64,000 nucleotides of DNA, taken from contig DLJQ01000018.1 of the NCBI GenBank assembly GCA_002484335.1, forward strand, positions 24,255 through 88,254, read 5' to 3'. The position numbers and the translations under genes were made by a program. Numbering within the stretch: the stretch's first letter is position 1; each line of letters starts with the position of its first letter. Below, one piece after another: positions 9,008 to 17,449 of this stretch. The stretch is from Flavobacteriales bacterium UBA7612. GTDB lineage: Bacteria; Bacteroidota; Bacteroidia; Flavobacteriales; Weeksellaceae. The notes beneath the pieces were generated by a model. The model was given only the letters and a program-made list of their open reading frames with translations, did not search any database and was not told the origin of the DNA.

Positions 9008-10012
9008 TTAAAGTTTAATTTCTATTGGATTGTAATAACTAATAGGATTCCAAAAATATTCATCATCTCTTTTATTAATATAGCCTAATCCTGGCCAAGG
9101 TAAATGAGAAGACATTACTAATGTATTATTTATATAACAGTCATTTAAGATTTTGTTCCTTGTTTCAATTCCTTGTTTGAAATTAACATCAAATAAAACA
9201 CCCCAATCAGGTTCAGAAATCATTAGTGGAGTATGTAGTATATCCACAACATTTTTTATTGATTTATCTTCAGAAGTAATTGTAAAAACTATATGACCAG
9301 GAGTATGACCAGGAGCTAATTCTGTTTTAATTAAATTAAATAATGTTTCTCCAGCTTTAAATGTTTTAATTTTAGGACTAACTATTTTTAATAGTTTTTG
9401 AATAAAATTTACAGTTCCAGTTATTTGTTCTTGATTTAATTTGCTTTGAGAAAAATCTGGATTTTCTGTCATCCAAAAATCATATTCTTCCTTGGATATA
9501 TGATAGGTAGCTTCAGGAAAAACAAGTTGATTACTCGTGAATACTAATCCACCAATGTGGTCACGATTAGCATGTGTAATTAGAACATCTGTAATAGTAT
9601 TTGGTTCAATACCTTCATTAATAAGGCTTTCTAATAATAATCCTTGGTTGTCATTAGAATGTTTACCCAATCCACTATCAATTAAAATTGTTCTGTCTGA
9701 GGTTTTTATTAAAATGATATTGATACTTAATTCTGCAACAGATTTTTTGAGATGCAATTGACTAGATTTTTTTTCAAATTCATTTTTTGAAATATCTGAT
9801 GCAAATACTTTTTCAGGTTGATTAATAATCATTTCTCCATCAGAAAAAATGTAAAAATCAATTTTACCTAATTGTACTTTTATTGGTTTCATACTACGAA
9901 TAGTTTTTTTGTTATTTTTAATCAAAAACGAATTACTCATTATTGTAGGGAAAGCAAATAAAGCACCAATCATAGAACCTAATTTTATTGCTTTTCTTCT
10001 ATTTATTTTCAC
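9008..10012 (-). CDS. Metallo-beta-lactamase-fold hydrolase with Tat-like signal
   Basis: 334 residues, GTG start. The N-terminus KINRRKAIKLGSMIGALF has a twin arginine followed by a hydrophobic stretch, like a Tat export signal, so a periplasmic enzyme is likely. The fold is recognisable from the central motif ITHANRDHIGG (about residue 145), downstream ELAPGHTPGHIVF (about 233), and SSHLPWPGLG near the C-terminus. The canonical motif is HxHxDH; here the second histidine is asparagine (HANRDH), an unusual change at a zinc ligand. Relatives include lactonases and methyl-parathion-hydrolase-like enzymes. With the adjacent aldo/keto reductase it forms an apparent two-gene operon. Activity cannot be predicted given the altered ligand. 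Confidence 0.85.
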   Translation of the reverse strand: MKINRRKAIKLGSMIGALFAFPTIMSNSFLIKNNKKTIRSMKPIKVQLGKIDFYIFSDGEMIINQPEKVFASDISKNEFEKKSSQLHLKKSVAELSINIILIKTSDRTILIDSGLGKHSNDNQGLLLESLINEGIEPNTITDVLITHANRDHIGGLVFTSNQLVFPEATYHISKEEYDFWMTENPDFSQSKLNQEQITGTVNFIQKLLKIVSPKIKTFKAGETLFNLIKTELAPGHTPGHIVFTITSEDKSIKNVVDILHTPLMISEPDWGVLFDVNFKQGIETRNKILNDCYINNTLVMSSHLPWPGLGYINKRDDEYFWNPISYYNPIEIKL

Positions 10013-10023
10013 GTTCTTTTTTT

Positions 10024-10074
10024 CAAAATTATTTACATAGTTTTGAATTTACAAGTACCTACTTTTTTGTACTT
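10024..10074 (-). promoter_or_regulatory. Promoter of the MBL-fold/AKR operon with overlapping inverted-repeat operator
   Basis: On the minus strand, TTG (10052-10054) is spaced 20 nt from the -7 box TAATTTTG (10024-10031), giving a start about 6 nt before the GTG codon of the hydrolase. The inverted repeat AAGTAC-N10-GTACTT (10053-10074) overlaps the -33 element. It lies in the 116-bp region between this operon and the divergent HxlR gene, a natural operator position. Confidence 0.5.
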
Positions 10075-10128
10075 TAGTTACCTAAAATAAACTATTATTG
10101 AGAATCAGTTTATTAAAAATTATAATTT

Positions 10129-10485
10129 ATGATTAAAAATAATGAAACAGAACCAATGTGTGCTGTTGATTTTGCATTTAGAAGAATTGGAGGAAAATAT
10201 AAAGGGCGTATACTTTGGTATGTTTCGAAATATGAAGTTTTACGATTTGGTGAATTAAAAAGATTAATGAATGATATTACGACCAAAATGTTAACACAAA
10301 CATTGCGAGAATTAGAAAATAATGAACTATTGAATAGAAAAGTTTATCACGAAGTTCCTCCAAAAGTCGAATATACACTTACCGAAACAGGTAAAAGTTT
10401 GATACCTTTTATAAATTTATTAAGAGATTGGGGGATAAGCCAAATGGAAAAAGAAAATATACCAATCCGTAAGCATCAAGTTTAA
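10129..10485 (+). CDS. HxlR-family winged-helix transcriptional regulator
   Basis: 118 residues, the normal size. It has the typical HxlR layout: a cysteine near the N-terminus (PMCAVDFAF, Cys about residue 10), IGGKYKGRILWYV, the recognition-helix region LMNDITTKMLTQTLREL, and the wing ending VEYTLTETGKSL. The conserved N-terminal cysteine is the redox or electrophile sensor in HypR/YodB-type members; a sensing role here is inference. It is divergent from the MBL-fold and aldo/keto reductase genes, with an inverted repeat in the shared region, so it probably represses them and perhaps itself. Confidence 0.93.
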   Translation: MIKNNETEPMCAVDFAFRRIGGKYKGRILWYVSKYEVLRFGELKRLMNDITTKMLTQTLRELENNELLNRKVYHEVPPKVEYTLTETGKSLIPFINLLRDWGISQMEKENIPIRKHQV

Positions 10486-10488
10486 TTG

Positions 10489-10566
10489 TTAGGTGTTCCC
10501 TTGGAGCGGGCATTTCGTTGCAATCTTTTTCTGAGGAAAAAGGATTTTCACTGCATTCCCTAACGC
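10489..10566 (+). repeat. Dispersed structured repeat, copy B
   Basis: It starts TTAGGTGTTCCC, 3 bp after the HxlR stop codon, and ends ATTCCCTAACGC. It is nearly identical to copy A over the last 60 nt. The remaining 160 bp to the FUSC gene is AT-rich without a recognisable feature. Confidence 0.85.
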
Positions 10567-10726
10567 AATATAGATATTGTATATAAAAATTGTTTCTTAA
10601 TTAAGAATACTAATATATTTCAAAATAATTTTATCTTTTTTCTTCTTTAAATAAATTTTGGAATTTTATTAAAAAAAACAGCTGATTCTTTAAAAGACTG
10701 TAAATTTTTTTTCAGTGATTAAAAAG

Positions 10727-12937
10727 TTAAACTGTAATCTTTTTTTCTTCAATTTTAGATTCAGTATCTTTTGAATTATTTTCAACAAAAACTTGTCCAA
10801 CTTTAGAAAAATCTGAAACGATTTCATATAAATACTCAAGTAAATTTTTAATTAATTCAGCATCATTTTTTAAATCATCTGTAGTCATTTCTTCCATAGT
10901 TACTGGATGTTCATCAAAAATAATAGTTTTTAATAAATTCTCTGTTTTGTAATTTCCATACATATTAATGTTTTGTAATAACAATTGTAGAATTTTAGTG
11001 ATTAAACGTATATGCTCAGATGTAAGAATAACCGAATTATTTTTTTTAATAATCTTTACTAAGCCTACAGAATAAGAAACAAATGATTGATTGAAAATGG
11101 TGAAACTATTTAGTTCATCAGCATTTTTTTGTTTGTCTTTTGGTTCAGAAATAACTCGCTGAAAAACAGAATTAATGTTTGCCATAGCAATGAAAAGATC
11201 TTTACGTGCAATTTTATAATCTGTTGTAGAAACTTCATTGTCAGCTAAACGTTTAAAGACAAGAAAAATAAATTCATAATCGGCTATAAGTGCTTTTTGT
11301 ATATATTCGTTCATATTATTTTTTTCCCATGTAGGAAATATTAAATAACATGAAATAAATGCCATAAATCCACCTATAATAGTATCCATAAATCGTTCTT
11401 CTATGATGGTTATGGTATCAATTTTAGAATAAAAACTAAAAGCAATAAGTACATAAGCTGTTAAATAAAATGTTCCTACAGAATATCTTTGTCTTATAAA
11501 TGTATATGCAAGAAGCATGAAGAAAAGCATAAGAGTAAATCTAATTCCTTGATCATGAATAAAAAGAACAATTAATAACCCTATAATTCCTCCTGAAATA
11601 GTACCTTTTAATCGTTGATAATTTCTTTTCTTTGTAACACTAAAACCAGGTTTTAATATAACAACTGTTGTCATTAAAATCCAATAGCTATGGTAACTTG
11701 TAGGTACAATAAATGTAATTGCATAACCAGCAAGCATAACAATTGTAGCTCTTAGCGCATGACGAAATATAGATGATTTTATATTAAAATGATCTCGCAT
11801 TTTATAAGGTGAGTAATTAACTGTAGGCTGAAAATTCTGTGCATGATCTAATGGATTTTTCTTTTTTTCTGAAAAAGAATCATCATAAAAGAATTTGTGA
11901 ATAAAGTCTATTTTGTATATTACTTGTTTTATATTAATGTATATTTTTGTAAGAACAATAGGTTTTTTACCCTCATCATACAATTCTTTAATAGCATCAT
12001 CAATCTTTTTTAATTCTACTTCAAAATCAAAAGTAGGCGATTTAGGTTTTTTGTTAGAATTGATATGGTAAGCAATCATTTTTAATTCATGCGCAAGTTT
12101 ATTCATCATATTATAAATTTTACGCATAGCTTTAGTATCGCCATATTCTTCTCTGATTTTTTTATAATCGTATTGTGTTGCAGTTATATTTTCAAAAATA
12201 TCAATTAAGTCAGAATAGATAAATACAATTGATCGTCCAATAGGTGTTTGATCTTTTACTAATCTTTTATTACTAAATACCAACTCACGAACTAAACTTT
12301 GTTTTTCGTTAATGATAACATGTTCATCAATTAACTTCTTTATAATATCATCATAATTAGAGTCTCTATCAAACATTGATGCTTTGATACGAATATATTC
12401 AGATACATGTATCATAGTGTCAGCAAGATTTTGTTGTGCCATCCTATATGGTCGAAAAGTACTTATAGCAAGACTAAATATAGAATACCAAATAGCACCA
12501 GCAGTTATGTAACTTGCAATTTGTAAAGCACTTAGGTCGTCTCTTAAGTCATTCATGTTCATGACCATAGACATCATAATTACCATCCCTAGAGCACTGG
12601 CTCTTTGTCCCCAAACAGCAAGCATATTTGAACAAAAAACAATTACAATTAAGAATAATCCCAAAACATATTCTAAATGATTAATTGTTTTAGTAAGAAA
12701 TGAAATAATAAAAATGAAAAGAACAGATAACCATAGAAAATTTCGTCTTTCTTTAAAAGGTCCAGGTGTATCTGTCATATGTGCTAATACAGCACCAAGG
12801 CTCATTGTTACACCAGTATATAATTCTCCAAAATATCCTGCTACAATAGGAGGAATAACAATAGCTATTGAAGTTTTTATTCCATCTGCTAAAGCTTCTC
12901 CATAAATGAAATTTTCTAATTTGTTTTTAAATTCCAA
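10727..12937 (-). CDS. FUSC-family inner-membrane protein (YccS/YhfK-like)
   Basis: 736 residues. Two hydrophobic halves each carry a cluster of about five to six membrane segments (about residues 20-160 and 395-530), separated by a soluble helical region (about 165-385) and followed by a second soluble domain. This is the FUSC/aromatic-acid-exporter layout. The second half contains the family stretch HSYWILMTTVVILKPGF, then KRNYQRLKGTISGG, as in YccS and YhfK. The start is TTG at 12937; no in-frame ATG precedes the first membrane segment. It is the last gene of a same-strand run from udk, 61 bp after the methyltransferase gene. Substrate unknown; transport is inferred from family. Confidence 0.9.
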   Translation of the reverse strand: MEFKNKLENFIYGEALADGIKTSIAIVIPPIVAGYFGELYTGVTMSLGAVLAHMTDTPGPFKERRNFLWLSVLFIFIISFLTKTINHLEYVLGLFLIVIVFCSNMLAVWGQRASALGMVIMMSMVMNMNDLRDDLSALQIASYITAGAIWYSIFSLAISTFRPYRMAQQNLADTMIHVSEYIRIKASMFDRDSNYDDIIKKLIDEHVIINEKQSLVRELVFSNKRLVKDQTPIGRSIVFIYSDLIDIFENITATQYDYKKIREEYGDTKAMRKIYNMMNKLAHELKMIAYHINSNKKPKSPTFDFEVELKKIDDAIKELYDEGKKPIVLTKIYINIKQVIYKIDFIHKFFYDDSFSEKKKNPLDHAQNFQPTVNYSPYKMRDHFNIKSSIFRHALRATIVMLAGYAITFIVPTSYHSYWILMTTVVILKPGFSVTKKRNYQRLKGTISGGIIGLLIVLFIHDQGIRFTLMLFFMLLAYTFIRQRYSVGTFYLTAYVLIAFSFYSKIDTITIIEERFMDTIIGGFMAFISCYLIFPTWEKNNMNEYIQKALIADYEFIFLVFKRLADNEVSTTDYKIARKDLFIAMANINSVFQRVISEPKDKQKNADELNSFTIFNQSFVSYSVGLVKIIKKNNSVILTSEHIRLITKILQLLLQNINMYGNYKTENLLKTIIFDEHPVTMEEMTTDDLKNDAELIKNLLEYLYEIVSDFSKVGQVFVENNSKDTESKIEEKKITV

Positions 12938-12998
12938 ATGATGTAAATTTTAATTGTGATTTTGATATCTATAAAATTAATATATCTTTTTTATAAAT

Positions 12999-14168
12999 TC
13001 AATAAATACGTGATGTTTTTAAAATATGAAAACCATTCATGCTTTGAGTAAAAATAAGAGTAGTATCTCCACCATCAATAATTTTAAATTTTTTCTTAAT
13101 ACTATCGATTGATTGATTAAAATTTTTAACTAGCATATTTGCCTTCATTTTAGTAATTTCTTTTTTAGGATTTCTTATTTCATGTTCAACTTCATAAATT
13201 TTACCTGGAAATTCATTCATAATTTCTGATGAAGTATATAGATGAGTATTTTGATGAAGTTTTGTAAGATTTAATTTTTCTGATACTAATTTAAAAGCTC
13301 CTGTTTTTAATATAGATACATTAGGTTCATAGATATATTTTGAAACAGAACCATAACTTGCTATTGCATCTATTTCATCAAAGAAATTAAATTGAAAATT
13401 AGTTTGATTACTTTCTAAATTAATAGCTTTTATTATAGGATTTTTTAATGTATTATTTTTATCTAATAAAATTAGAAAATCTTTTACCTCATTTTTTAAA
13501 GCAACAATATGTATTTCAGAAATATGTATTATTTGTTCAAGAGTTAAAGAAATATCTAATAATGGAGAAAGTTTTATCATTATTTTATCACTTTTTTCAA
13601 AAAAAGTAGGAATCCATTCTAAAATATTAGGTTCTAAATCTTCTAAAATAAATTTTCTTCCACCAGAGTTTCTTCGTGCAGGATCAAGGTAAATAACATC
13701 AAATTTTAATTCTGAATGTTGTTCAAAAAAATCTTGAAAAGAGTTAGAATAAACATCTACATTTGGTGTGAGAATTGAAGTATTGTTTTTTACAATCTCA
13801 CTTAATTCTTTATTTTTCTCTATATGATAAACTTTTGAAAATCTTTTAGCAAAAGCCATTGTATCAATTCCAAATCCAGCAGTTAAATCAATCAATGTTT
13901 TCCCCTCAATTATACTACTCTTATAATTTGCTGTAGCTTCAGAACTTGCTTGTTCTAAATTAATTGAAGGAGGAAAGAATATGTTTTTGGTTTTGTATAA
14001 AGTAGGGAATTTATATTTAGAAACTTGTAATCCTTTTAATTGTTGGGCAATTTCTGCAGAAGAAATTGATTCAAAAGGAGATTTTTTTAAAACAATTTTT
14101 TTAAAATCCTCATGTTCAATTGATTTTAAATAATCTTGAAATTCTGAGGATAAAATAGTATTATTCAA
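12999..14168 (-). CDS. Class I SAM-dependent methyltransferase, PG_1098-like (THUMP-like)
   Basis: 389 residues with a TTG start. An N-terminal helical part precedes a Rossmann methyltransferase core: motif I LIDLTAGFGIDTMAFAKRF (about residues 90-108) and the motif IV region DVIYLDPARRNSGG (about 157-170). A C-terminal ferredoxin/THUMP-like part follows. The layout matches the conserved Bacteroidota family represented by P. gingivalis PG_1098, thought to act on RNA. The target is not known, and the DPAR motif alone does not fix base specificity. It lies 34 bp downstream of the mutase subunit gene, probably in the same transcript. Confidence 0.85.
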   Translation of the reverse strand: MNNTILSSEFQDYLKSIEHEDFKKIVLKKSPFESISSAEIAQQLKGLQVSKYKFPTLYKTKNIFFPPSINLEQASSEATANYKSSIIEGKTLIDLTAGFGIDTMAFAKRFSKVYHIEKNKELSEIVKNNTSILTPNVDVYSNSFQDFFEQHSELKFDVIYLDPARRNSGGRKFILEDLEPNILEWIPTFFEKSDKIMIKLSPLLDISLTLEQIIHISEIHIVALKNEVKDFLILLDKNNTLKNPIIKAINLESNQTNFQFNFFDEIDAIASYGSVSKYIYEPNVSILKTGAFKLVSEKLNLTKLHQNTHLYTSSEIMNEFPGKIYEVEHEIRNPKKEITKMKANMLVKNFNQSIDSIKKKFKIIDGGDTTLIFTQSMNGFHILKTSRIY

Positions 14169-14202
14169 TGTTGTAATAGTTTATTAATTAACTAATATGA
14201 AA

Positions 14203-15393
14203 TTATTTTTTTTCTTCTTTTTCAGCTAATCTAGTTGGAACAATAGGTAAAAAAATAACTTGTTTTATTACTTTTTCTTTTTTTCTTATATCTCTTTCCT
14301 CTAATGAAATTTTATTTTTATTTACACCTATTAGTTGTAAAATTTTTTCATCAAAATCTTTTTGCTCCTTTTTGGCAGTTGTATAAATCAAATCTTGAAT
14401 AGTTTCATTTTCTATTGATTGTAGAAAACCTCCTGAGTTTTGAATAGTTTTAAATAATTCCAAAGCTTTTTCACCTATTTGATCAGTTAAATTTTCTACA
14501 TAATAAGAGCCAGAAATATAATCTTCATATTGCAATAAACTATTCATTTCATTTTCTATAACTATTGCATCACTTTTTCCTAATAATGATGCAGATATTT
14601 CTAATGATGACCTGATAATATTATTATTTTCATTTAGAGAGGATTTGTTTCTATTAGAAGTTAATGAAACAATATAAGCTTCACTTTTTACATTATATTG
14701 TTCTAATATTAATCGCCATAAAAATCTAAAAGCTCTGAGTTTTGCAATTTCAAAAAAATAATTACTACTAATTCCAAATTTAAAATAGATTTTATCAGCA
14801 ATATCTACCCCAAATTCTTCAATGTATTCTACAGCGTGTGCTAAACTTATAGCTATTTCTTGTATATGATTTGCTCCTGCATTTTGATATATTTCACCTT
14901 GAATAGATATACATTTCGTAAAGCATTTTTGTTTTAGGATATGTTTAATTAAATCTCGATCAGCTTTTCGATTTTCTTTTAATCGAAGACCATTCTGTGC
15001 ATAATAACCATATACATCAAAATCCAAAAATTTTCTTTGGGGTAATTTTTCTAAATTATTAAAATTTAATGTTTCATAATATTGAAAGTGTAAATCATAG
15101 CAGGAAGAAATTATTTCTAAATTCTCAATATTATCTTTTTCAATATAATAAGCAGAACTTAATTTATTATCAAATTGGTTATTGTATTTAGAAATAATTT
15201 TAGTAGTATTAGAAATAGATTTTAGATTAATGTAATCAACATCATTTTTTATGTACAATGGTTTTACATTAATATGATCATTTGTTCCCCAAACGAGAGT
15301 TTTATTATAATCTAAACCCTCTAATTCTACTTGAACTTTATTTTTCCATTGTTTTTCTGAGATAGAAATGATATCGTCAAAAAATTTATCCAT
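14203..15393 (-). CDS. mutA: Methylmalonyl-CoA mutase, small (beta) subunit
   Basis: 396 residues resembling the small, non-catalytic subunit that pairs with MutB in the B12-dependent interconversion of succinyl-CoA and methylmalonyl-CoA. The N-terminus DIISISEKQWKNKVQVELEG and barrel segments such as NAGANHIQEIAISLAHAVEY and SGSYYVENLTDQIGEKA are typical of the family. The protein stops just after the TRLAEKEEKK region, where the large subunit would continue into a B12-binding domain, so only the TIM-barrel part is present. The large-subunit gene is not next to it: the downstream neighbour is a methyltransferase. Its ATG overlaps the stop codon of the septum gene by one base, implying translational coupling. 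Confidence 0.87.
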   Translation of the reverse strand: MDKFFDDIISISEKQWKNKVQVELEGLDYNKTLVWGTNDHINVKPLYIKNDVDYINLKSISNTTKIISKYNNQFDNKLSSAYYIEKDNIENLEIISSCYDLHFQYYETLNFNNLEKLPQRKFLDFDVYGYYAQNGLRLKENRKADRDLIKHILKQKCFTKCISIQGEIYQNAGANHIQEIAISLAHAVEYIEEFGVDIADKIYFKFGISSNYFFEIAKLRAFRFLWRLILEQYNVKSEAYIVSLTSNRNKSSLNENNNIIRSSLEISASLLGKSDAIVIENEMNSLLQYEDYISGSYYVENLTDQIGEKALELFKTIQNSGGFLQSIENETIQDLIYTTAKKEQKDFDEKILQLIGVNKNKISLEERDIRKKEKVIKQVIFLPIVPTRLAEKEEKK

Positions 15394-15776
15394 TATTTTT
15401 TATCTTTTGGTTCTTCAACTCTTTCTTGTTGAATAATGAATATATCTTCATCTTCTTTTTTAAGAAAATGCTGTTCTCTTGCGATACGTTCTATTTCAGC
15501 AGGATTATTATTTAGTTCGTTTAATTTTTCTTTTTCTTTATTTAAATTTTGTTCAAAATAGGCTTCATCCATTTCTAATAAACGAATTTGCTTATCTAAT
15601 TCTCTATGTACAAAAAATGAGTTTTGATCGAAAAAAAACATCCAAATAACAAAAGCAACAGACAGAATAAAATAACGATTCCAAACTATTTTAAATAATC
15701 GAGAATCTCTTATTTTCTTTTTAGGAACTTCTGGAGTTAATTCTTCATCTAATATTTCTTTCGATGTATTTTTCAT
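15393..15776 (-). CDS. Septum formation initiator (FtsB/DivIC family)
   Basis: 127 residues. A short cytoplasmic N-terminus is followed by one membrane helix (FILSVAFVIWMFFF, about residues 36-50) and a periplasmic coiled coil (LDKQIRLLEMDEAYFEQNL and on). The family ending NPAEIERIAREQHFLKKEDED is present. FtsB/DivIC proteins join FtsL and FtsQ in the division complex. It sits between udk and mutA with 0 bp and -1 bp spacing, an arrangement common in Flavobacteriia. Confidence 0.9.
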   Translation of the reverse strand: MKNTSKEILDEELTPEVPKKKIRDSRLFKIVWNRYFILSVAFVIWMFFFDQNSFFVHRELDKQIRLLEMDEAYFEQNLNKEKEKLNELNNNPAEIERIAREQHFLKKEDEDIFIIQQERVEEPKDKK

Positions 15777-16457
15777 TTATATGGTTACTTGAGAGTTTAA
15801 CTTTTCTTTGATAACAGTAGAAAGAACTTTTACCGCAACAGAATTTTTCTTTTTCATGTTAGGAATAATTATATCTGCGTAGTTTTTAGAAGGTTCTATA
15901 AATTGTTGATGCATTGGTTTTAATGTTTTTTGATAACGAGTTAATACTTCATCTAAATCACGACCTCTTTCTTGTATATCTCTTCGTACACGACGAATTA
16001 ATCTTTCATCAGAATCTGCATGTACAAAGATTTTAACATCAAATAAATCTCTTAATTCTGGATCTGTTAAAACTAAAATTCCTTCAACAATAATAACACT
16101 TTGTGGGTGAGTAAGAATTGTTTCATCTTTTCTGCTGTGAGTAATAAATGAATAAACTGGTTGCTCTATAGAGATACCACTTTTTAATAATGAAACATGT
16201 TCTTTTAATAATTCAAAATCAATTGATCTTGGGTGATCAAAATTTATTTTTGAGCGTTCTTCAAAAGATAAATCTAAATGATCTTTATAATAATTATCTT
16301 GCGAAATAACAATTACACTTTCGGCGTTTAGGTCTCTCAAAATATTATTAACAACAGTAGTTTTTCCTGAACCTGTTCCACCTGCAATTCCAATTACTAG
16401 CATCTTTTTTTTATTATTTTTTAAATTATTAGTTGTTTCCATTGCAAGATCATCCAT
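15777..16457 (-). CDS. udk: Uridine kinase
   Basis: 226 residues. Phosphorylates uridine and cytidine in pyrimidine salvage. The Walker A motif GGTGSGKT is near residues 26-33; DNYYKDHLDLSFEER and DHPRSIDFELL are the nucleoside-binding segments. IFVHADSDERLIRRVRRD is the lid-region arginine cluster. The ATG at 16457 gives about 18 residues before the family start at MLVIGIAGG; a start at Met19 would also fit. The septum gene begins immediately after the stop. First gene of the minus-strand run. Confidence 0.93.
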   Translation of the reverse strand: MDDLAMETTNNLKNNKKKMLVIGIAGGTGSGKTTVVNNILRDLNAESVIVISQDNYYKDHLDLSFEERSKINFDHPRSIDFELLKEHVSLLKSGISIEQPVYSFITHSRKDETILTHPQSVIIVEGILVLTDPELRDLFDVKIFVHADSDERLIRRVRRDIQERGRDLDEVLTRYQKTLKPMHQQFIEPSKNYADIIIPNMKKKNSVAVKVLSTVIKEKLNSQVTI

Positions 16458-16642
16458 TAAATTTTATTAAAGATAAAATTTTACTTCCTAATTTTAAAAT
16501 ATTTATGAATGATTCTTGTTTTTTTATTTTTTTAGTATAGAATAGGTTAGGATTAATAAAAAGAGTATGGTTAATCAAATTATTATTTGATTCTAATTTT
16601 AATCGACTATTTAGGTATAAATTAATCATTTAAATTTTTTCA

Positions 16643-16669
16643 CACAAAAAAAGTACTTGACAGTACTTT
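16643..16669 (-). terminator. Orphan terminator-like hairpin in a divergent intergenic region
   Basis: AAAGTACT-TGAC-AGTACTTT is a perfect inverted repeat (16650-16669); read on the minus strand it is followed by seven T, the form of a rho-independent terminator. No minus-strand gene lies between it and the divergent DUF4126 start at 16770. The rest of the 312-bp gap is AT-rich and presumably holds both promoters, although neither shows a clear -7 box. Confidence 0.5.
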
Positions 16670-16769
16670 CCTAATTTTATTAATCGCGTGCAAAGGAAAG
16701 AAAAAAATGATAATTATTAAGTATTTTTTTTGTAAATTTAAGTAATCAAAACTGTTAAAAACATAAAAA

Positions 16770-17372
16770 ATGAACGAATTATTATCAACAAATTTTCTCT
16801 TACCAATACTCATAGGTATTGGTTTAGTAGCTGCAACTGGTTTTAGAATATTCTTACCACTTTTCATTGTAAGTTTATTAACCGATTCAGGAAGTATTGA
16901 TTTAAATATTTCTGATAATTGGAGTTGGATTGGAACTGATACAACGATGATGATTTTAGGATTATTGGCCGCTGTAGAAATAGTAGTATATTATATTCCT
17001 ATTTTAGACAATTTTTTAGATAAATTATCTGTGCCCTTAGCTGCAATTGCAGGGATATTTATTTTTAAAATTGTATTACCTGAGTTGATTAATGAATACC
17101 TTTCTTGGGTATTAGCTATAGTTATTGGAGGAGGAGTTTCTTTCTTTATTTCTGCAACTATGACAGCAGCAAGAGATGTATCAACAATAACTACAAGAGG
17201 AGAGGGGAATTTTGTAATTAGTACAGTAGAAACACTTTGTTCTGTAATTTTGATATTTATGTCAATTTATTTACCAGTGCTTTGTTTCTTCTTTGTATTA
17301 TTTATATTGTACAGTTGTTATTATGCTTACAGTCATGTAAGTAAAAGAAAAAACAATATATTATTGCATTAA
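16770..17372 (+). CDS. DUF4126 domain-containing membrane protein
   Basis: 200 residues, almost wholly hydrophobic, with about five membrane segments. The N-terminal GLVAATGFRIFLPLFIVSLL and central SATMTAARDVSTITTRGEGN segments are the family hallmarks of DUF4126. The function of this family is not established. It is monocistronic: divergent from udk, and closed downstream by a strong bidirectional terminator shared with the convergent DeoR-type regulator gene. Confidence 0.88.
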   Translation: MNELLSTNFLLPILIGIGLVAATGFRIFLPLFIVSLLTDSGSIDLNISDNWSWIGTDTTMMILGLLAAVEIVVYYIPILDNFLDKLSVPLAAIAGIFIFKIVLPELINEYLSWVLAIVIGGGVSFFISATMTAARDVSTITTRGEGNFVISTVETLCSVILIFMSIYLPVLCFFFVLFILYSCYYAYSHVSKRKNNILLH

Positions 17373-17387
17373 AATTAAAATAATAAT

Positions 17388-17423
17388 AAAAAACCTTGAT
17401 AACAATTGTTATCAAGGTTTTTT
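17388..17423. terminator. Bidirectional terminator, 36-nt perfect palindrome
   Basis: Left arm AAAAAACCTTGATAACAA is exactly complementary to the right arm, with A and T tracts on the two sides. It lies between the convergent DUF4126 and GlpR-type genes and can serve both. Confidence 0.9.
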
Positions 17424-17449
17424 ATTAAAAGAAACAAAAAGAAATATTA

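Noticed and set aside
16640..16867. A 75-codon minus-strand frame across the udk/DUF4126 gap
   Set aside because: It overlaps the DUF4126 start and ends just beyond the orphan hairpin rather than before it. No recognisable sequence.
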